The position numbers were made by a program, and so were the translations under genes. The notes under the pieces were generated by a model. It worked only from the letters and a program-made list of their open reading frames with translations. It made no database searches and was not told the DNA's origin. Of a stretch of DNA of 64,000 bases, positions 60,360-64,000 are shown one piece after another; the stretch's first letter is position 1, and each line of letters opens with the position of its first letter. The stretch covers positions 3,539,835 to 3,603,834 of the forward strand of contig JAJEKV010000032.1 in NCBI GenBank assembly GCA_021234155.1. Direction: 5' to 3'. This DNA is from Isoetes taiwanensis (Eukaryota > Streptophyta > Lycopodiopsida > Isoetales > Isoetaceae).

Positions 60360-61174
60360 CTGCCAATTTTACCTTAATCATTTTCATACGTTCCATTCTA
60401 TAAGCTGCTGCTTTAGCATTGTCAGCTGCTTCTTTGAGAGATGTCTCCCAAAACCATCCATGCCTCCTCACTGATTGGTGCTAGGGCACCAAAATTTTTT
60501 GTTCTCCAAATGGCTTGGTTGCATAATAAACCATGGTTTTCCACTAACCTTTGTGAAATAAGTGGAAATTTAAGACAGTTCTTCAGTGTAAACTTAAAAT
60601 CCTTTTCTTTACCCGAATTGTTTTGATTTGCACTTGGTAGTAAAGCAGCCTTATCTTCTTCTGTTAGTAGATCAGCACTAAAGAATTCATCCGTATTACT
60701 GGATTCCCTGGCTGATAACTCTGTATTTTCCAACCTGATCTGCTCATCTTCTTTAGCATGTGAATTCTTAATGTGGTTAGCATCTTCTAGAGCAGTAACA
60801 CCAAGTATAAAATTCTTAGCACTTTCATCTTCAGCTTTAGTCCACTCGTATATTTTGTGTGGCAAGCTATCATATAAGCTATACACAAAGGGAAATACCT
60901 CTTCTTCTTTGCTTGAGAGTTTGTTGATGCTTGGTAAAAGCATTAACCATTCACTGAATCCGAGATGTGATACAGCAGATATTTGATCTGGAGTCCTAAT
61001 AGCCTCCCTTTCCAGAACTAATTCATGGAACTTCATATTCTTTATACAGCATAGGATAGTCTGTACAGCTGCGTTTGGGCATTCAATCCTGTTCTTATCA
61101 TATCCAATTTCTATGAGTTGTTTATTCCAGGTAGGTGGTATGACCTCATAGTCTTCTTCCTCATCAAATGCATC
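60360..61174 (-). pseudogene. N-terminal domain exon of RT unit, 5' part
   Basis: The exon begins at 61,174 after the acceptor ATATGCAG and reads DAFDEEEDYEVIPPTWNK. The domain continues with helix-rich sequence (LGFSEWLMLLPSINKLSSKE) and an acidic Glu/Ser-rich stretch before KDFKFTLKNC, where the duplicated segment starts. One extra base near 60,437 shifts the frame (ends GDISQRSS). The LTR insertion then splits the exon. It joins in phase (phase 0) to the basic exon ending at 62,877. Confidence 0.65.
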
Positions 61175-62876
61175 CTGCATATTTTTTGAAAGATTCCAGC
61201 AAGCATTAGTAACTCAGTAATATATAACAATGTATAAGTATTGATGTATTCAGTAATCTTCATTTGGTATTCCTAAGTAGAAGCTTAGGATATCTCTTCA
61301 GCTCATACAAACTAGTAAATAGGTAAAGGATAACACCAGATGTCTCTAGTGTGATGAAGTATCTAAAAAAAACCCAGCCTGAACTAGATAATCTAGACCA
61401 GACATCTGCCTCGGTCAATCCCTTGGCAGTATTATCATCCTATTACCAAGTATGAGCCAAACAGGCATAGTATCCTTTTACCTACTAAACTTTTCTTTTT
61501 CCTTTTGTTCTCAATTATTTTCTACTATATACCACTTTATAGGTATTGTGATCATGTCATAACAATAGACCATTAATTTATGTTACTTGTTATGAACAAT
61601 AGTTCCTTTATTCTCAACTGTATATTATCAAGATATCATGTCTATGTATTTGGAACGTTATATTAAACATAAACAGATACATGTTTTATTGTAAACATTT
61701 CCTTAAAAGGATATATACTCTTAAAGACAAAAGTTACTTTTGGTCCTTCTGGAAACTATTATGCACTGCAAATACTATAAACCATACATTAGGGTATTTT
61801 CTCCATATTTTTAGGTATTCAGTTTTATAAACAGCCTTTTAGATATAGCAAATTAGTACAATGTACTATTTTAGCATTTTTGAGGCCGAAAAAATTAGAA
61901 ACTTAAATTGTTAGCAGATAATAGATAAGTACATGATCCATTATATCTCAAAATGACTATTTCCCACTGTTATATTACTAGTATTATAGATGTTCCATAT
62001 CTGGACATTCATTCATCAGATTATGAGATAATCTGGTAAAAGGATTAACCTGTTTCTCTTAAAGTCAAGTACGAGACTGTATTGCATATAGTAAAAACAA
62101 AGAAAACAGATAGTAATCCATATGTTATCTTTCATTTTATCAAAAGATCCTAGCATTCATCCTTTGGAAAAATCCTTGCAAACGTTTTTTGTAGAAGTAC
62201 CAATCCCTTATTTATGCCACTGCCTTTTTGAAGTGTCTGAACCCGTTTAGTCTTCTAAAACATCGATCATCCTCTAAGCCAAAACAAACATATAGAGCAA
62301 GGAGGAACAATGGGAAGAAAATCCCGTACTTGCAGCCAATCAATACCCTGTTAGCATGAAAATGGTATCAGGGCAAGGGCCAAAAGGTACATTGGGATTT
62401 TCAGCTTTTCGCTGATCACCCATTGTGCCTCTTGCCCCTTAGGTCGATTAAAACATTAAAGGAATGAAAGAAAGAGATGGTGAAATGAAAAAATATAGTT
62501 ACATCATCCTATGATAATATCTGTCAATCAACTGTATAATGTATTATCTTATACTTGGTGATCTCCAAGTTTTAGGCTGCAAGAATGCTAAGTTAACACG
62601 TTAAAGACCTTACTGTTATGTACCAGCATAGGTGGACTTTTAACATTATCATATCTTTATCAGTGAATAGACTAGCTATTAAATATCTGATCTATAAACC
62701 GAAATAGTGCATGACTAAGAATAATGTAACCATTATACATATTCTGTAGCTCGTTGTTATTCAGTCTATAATATAACTAACAGGAAGAAAGATCACTGGA
62801 TAAGTCAGTCAGCATATTAATATATTACATGTCTTGTTAGCAACACCACTCAGCTAAAAATTCGAATAGATTTAAC
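61175..62876 (-). other. ~1.7 kb first intron of the RT unit
   Basis: It is bounded by CAG|GTTAAA at 62,877/62,876 and ATGCAG at 61,175. It contains the conserved three-stem hairpin at 62,370-62,438. Its downstream part (below 61,364) has no counterpart at 50.6 kb, where the array ends. Confidence 0.55.
62370..62438. ncRNA. Conserved three-stem hairpin, right copy
   Basis: It has the same fold as the copy at 51,602-51,670. The only change in the stems is at the outermost base pair (A-T in the left copy, A opposite C here). All inner stems and loops are identical. Confidence 0.45.
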
Positions 62877-63176
62877 CTGGTTGTTGTCTGGATCGTCCAC
62901 ATTATTTTGTGAGTCGTTTACACTTTGTGCAGCATATAGATCATCCTGGCGCTTCTTGCCATATTGTCTAGCACCCTTTTGGTAACCTGATCTTTCATTT
63001 TTGTTGGAGTAAGGCCTTTTCTGTCCAAAACCACCCCTGATGTTACGAGAATCCATAGTATTCTTGTGGATATTACTGGATATCCGGCAGAATTCTAACT
63101 CTCTGTTTAGCGCCTCATTGTTAAGCCGCTCTTCATCTGAACTAGAGGTTTCTCCACCATCTGAGTCGTAGCCCAT
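62877..63176 (-). CDS. Basic glycine/arginine-rich first exon of the RT unit
   Basis: An intact exon of 100 codons. The N-terminus is acidic and serine-rich (MGYDSDGGETSSSDEERLNN), followed by a basic, glycine-rich stretch (RNIRGGFGQKRPYSNKNERS and GYQKGARQYGKKRQDD). This is typical of nucleic-acid-binding tails. It ends DPDNNQ at a CAG|GTTAAA donor whose phase fits the acceptor at 61,175. It is probably the start of the RT polyprotein in a spliced transcript. The left copy is mutated. Confidence 0.6.
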
Positions 63177-63766
63177 ATTTTGGGGGCAGGATTTTTGGAG
63201 ATATAAATGCGGATCCCAGACCTTACCTAACTTATTTGTGCGGGAAATGTAATCCGCCCTTGGTTCGAAGCAATATTAATAGCCATGGTCCCGATACATC
63301 ATTGTCATTATCTCTGGCAGTCAGATATTAAGGCCTTTACAACTATATTGTAAAGGATAATTAAAAAGCCTATTTCTTTATGTAATCTTAATTTTAGATT
63401 ATCGTTCTTAGTATTTTTAATTTTATATAGCCTATATAGACTATGTTATGTCCTCCTTTATTAATTTAAACAAAAGAGGTCTATTCTTTTAGCATTTTAA
63501 TTAAAGCTTATATGTGTACCAAATGTACACGAACAAATTAGATATTTCTATCCACCATGTTTATTAACTGTGGTGAACTATTTACACTTCATAGTAAGCT
63601 TTTAATAAAAAAAATCCTACCACCTTCCGTGGAATAAGGAAACACACCATTAATTTATATGTCTGTGACCATGGGGATGGCTAACCCCCACTATCACAGC
63701 AGGGGTTAAGCCTTATCCCATATTAAACAGCAAACTGAAAACTTTTTATAGAAAGACATACCTTGT

Positions 63767-64000
63767 TTATTGAGGCCATAAGAATTGCAGCAGTGTTTTA
63801 CTGTCATAATGTAATGCTGGAAATTCGTTGTTGCATACATATTTGTATACAGACCTCCTTAGTCCTTTGATATCGAAACCATTATCAACAAAACATTGGA
63901 TTAGCTTGTTGATATCTTTGGCAGCATCTCTTGGGCAAGAGTTAATGTACATGAATGGTAATACTTGTGAAATGATGACATTTCTTGCTTGGTAATATGG
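63767..64000 (-). pseudogene. RT C-terminus of the adjacent upstream unit (cut by window end)
   Basis: It contains MYINSCPRDAAKDINKLIQC and ends ...LLQFLWPQ. Here the region is in one frame, whereas the homologous left stretch (53,150-53,175) is frame-shifted. The unit continues beyond the window. Confidence 0.75.

Larger units (their letters stand above)
50605..64000 (-). repeat. Head-to-tail array of an RT-encoding unit (~10.76 kb period)
   Basis: 50,605-53,245 repeats at 61,364-64,000 with high identity and an offset of about 10,755-10,759 bp; the right copy runs off the window. Read on the minus strand the order is: RT C-terminus of unit 1 (64,000-63,767), complete unit 2 (about 63,200-53,011), then truncated unit 3 (52,417-50,613). 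Unit 3 stops inside its first intron at an A-run (on +) next to unrelated DNA. Without the inserted LTR element and an internal duplication the basic unit would be about 6.5 kb. Tandem insertion is known for Penelope-like retroelements. An ordinary unequal-crossover duplication is the alternative. Confidence 0.85.

Noticed and set aside
61360-61376. Telomere repeat junction at the unit boundary (as in Athena-type elements)
   Set aside because: The junction shows only an A-run before ACCCAGCC; no CCCTAAA series is present.
1-64000. CRISPR arrays, operons, rRNA or complete tRNA genes
   Set aside because: Tandem units lack direct-repeat/spacer structure, gene layout is eukaryotic with introns, and no rRNA or foldable tRNA was seen.

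Overview
The window is nuclear DNA of a land plant. It carries a plant-type homeobox-DDT chromatin gene with many short GT-AG introns, interstitial CCCTAAA telomere-type repeats, plant-style L1 remnants and many families of mobile DNA. I cannot name the species. Only one ordinary conserved host gene is certain; almost everything else is mobile or repetitive.

Layout. 1-3.1 kb is a satellite-like array of related ~90 bp and longer units with two embedded tRNA-like B boxes. 3.5-8.4 kb holds a TAA-flanked MITE, a small zinc-ribbon gene, a foldback element carrying a gene fragment and two pieces of a LINE family (called LINE-A here). 10.1-12.3 kb is L1 debris. 14.4 and 18.9 kb carry two inverted copies of one long-TIR MITE. 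19.5-21.2 kb is a 5'-truncated LINE of a second family (LINE-B). 22.8-23.0 kb is a MITE abutting telomere-type repeats.

23,162-30,855 is the most interesting unit: a 7.7 kb DNA transposon with near-perfect ~29 bp terminal inverted repeats. It carries a spliced DDE-like transposase gene on + and, converging on it, two cargo genes on -: an FCP1/NIF-like HAD phosphatase homologue with Asn in place of the second catalytic Asp, and a spliced charged nuclear-type protein. The transposase has in-frame stops and the second cargo gene a likely frameshift, so this copy looks decayed.

35.4-42.3 kb (-) is an 18-exon RLT-type gene (homeodomain, DDT, WHIM/HARE-HTH-like region, acidic tail) with one apparent single-base deletion in its last exon. 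43.1-43.5 kb has two inverted-repeat elements. 44.1-45.0 and 46.8-50.3 kb are LINE-A copies, the second with an intact AP-type endonuclease ORF.

50.6-64 kb is a head-to-tail array, read on -, of an RT-encoding unit with a ~10.76 kb period. The unit has a spliced gene: a basic glycine-rich first exon, a ~1.7 kb intron holding a conserved hairpin, a large N-terminal exon, then a reverse transcriptase with a Penelope-like DKA motif and an RYMDD box, and no visible endonuclease. The central unit has a 1.14 kb internal tandem duplication, and one duplicate is split by a 3.1 kb non-autonomous LTR retrotransposon. The other duplicate preserves the empty site.
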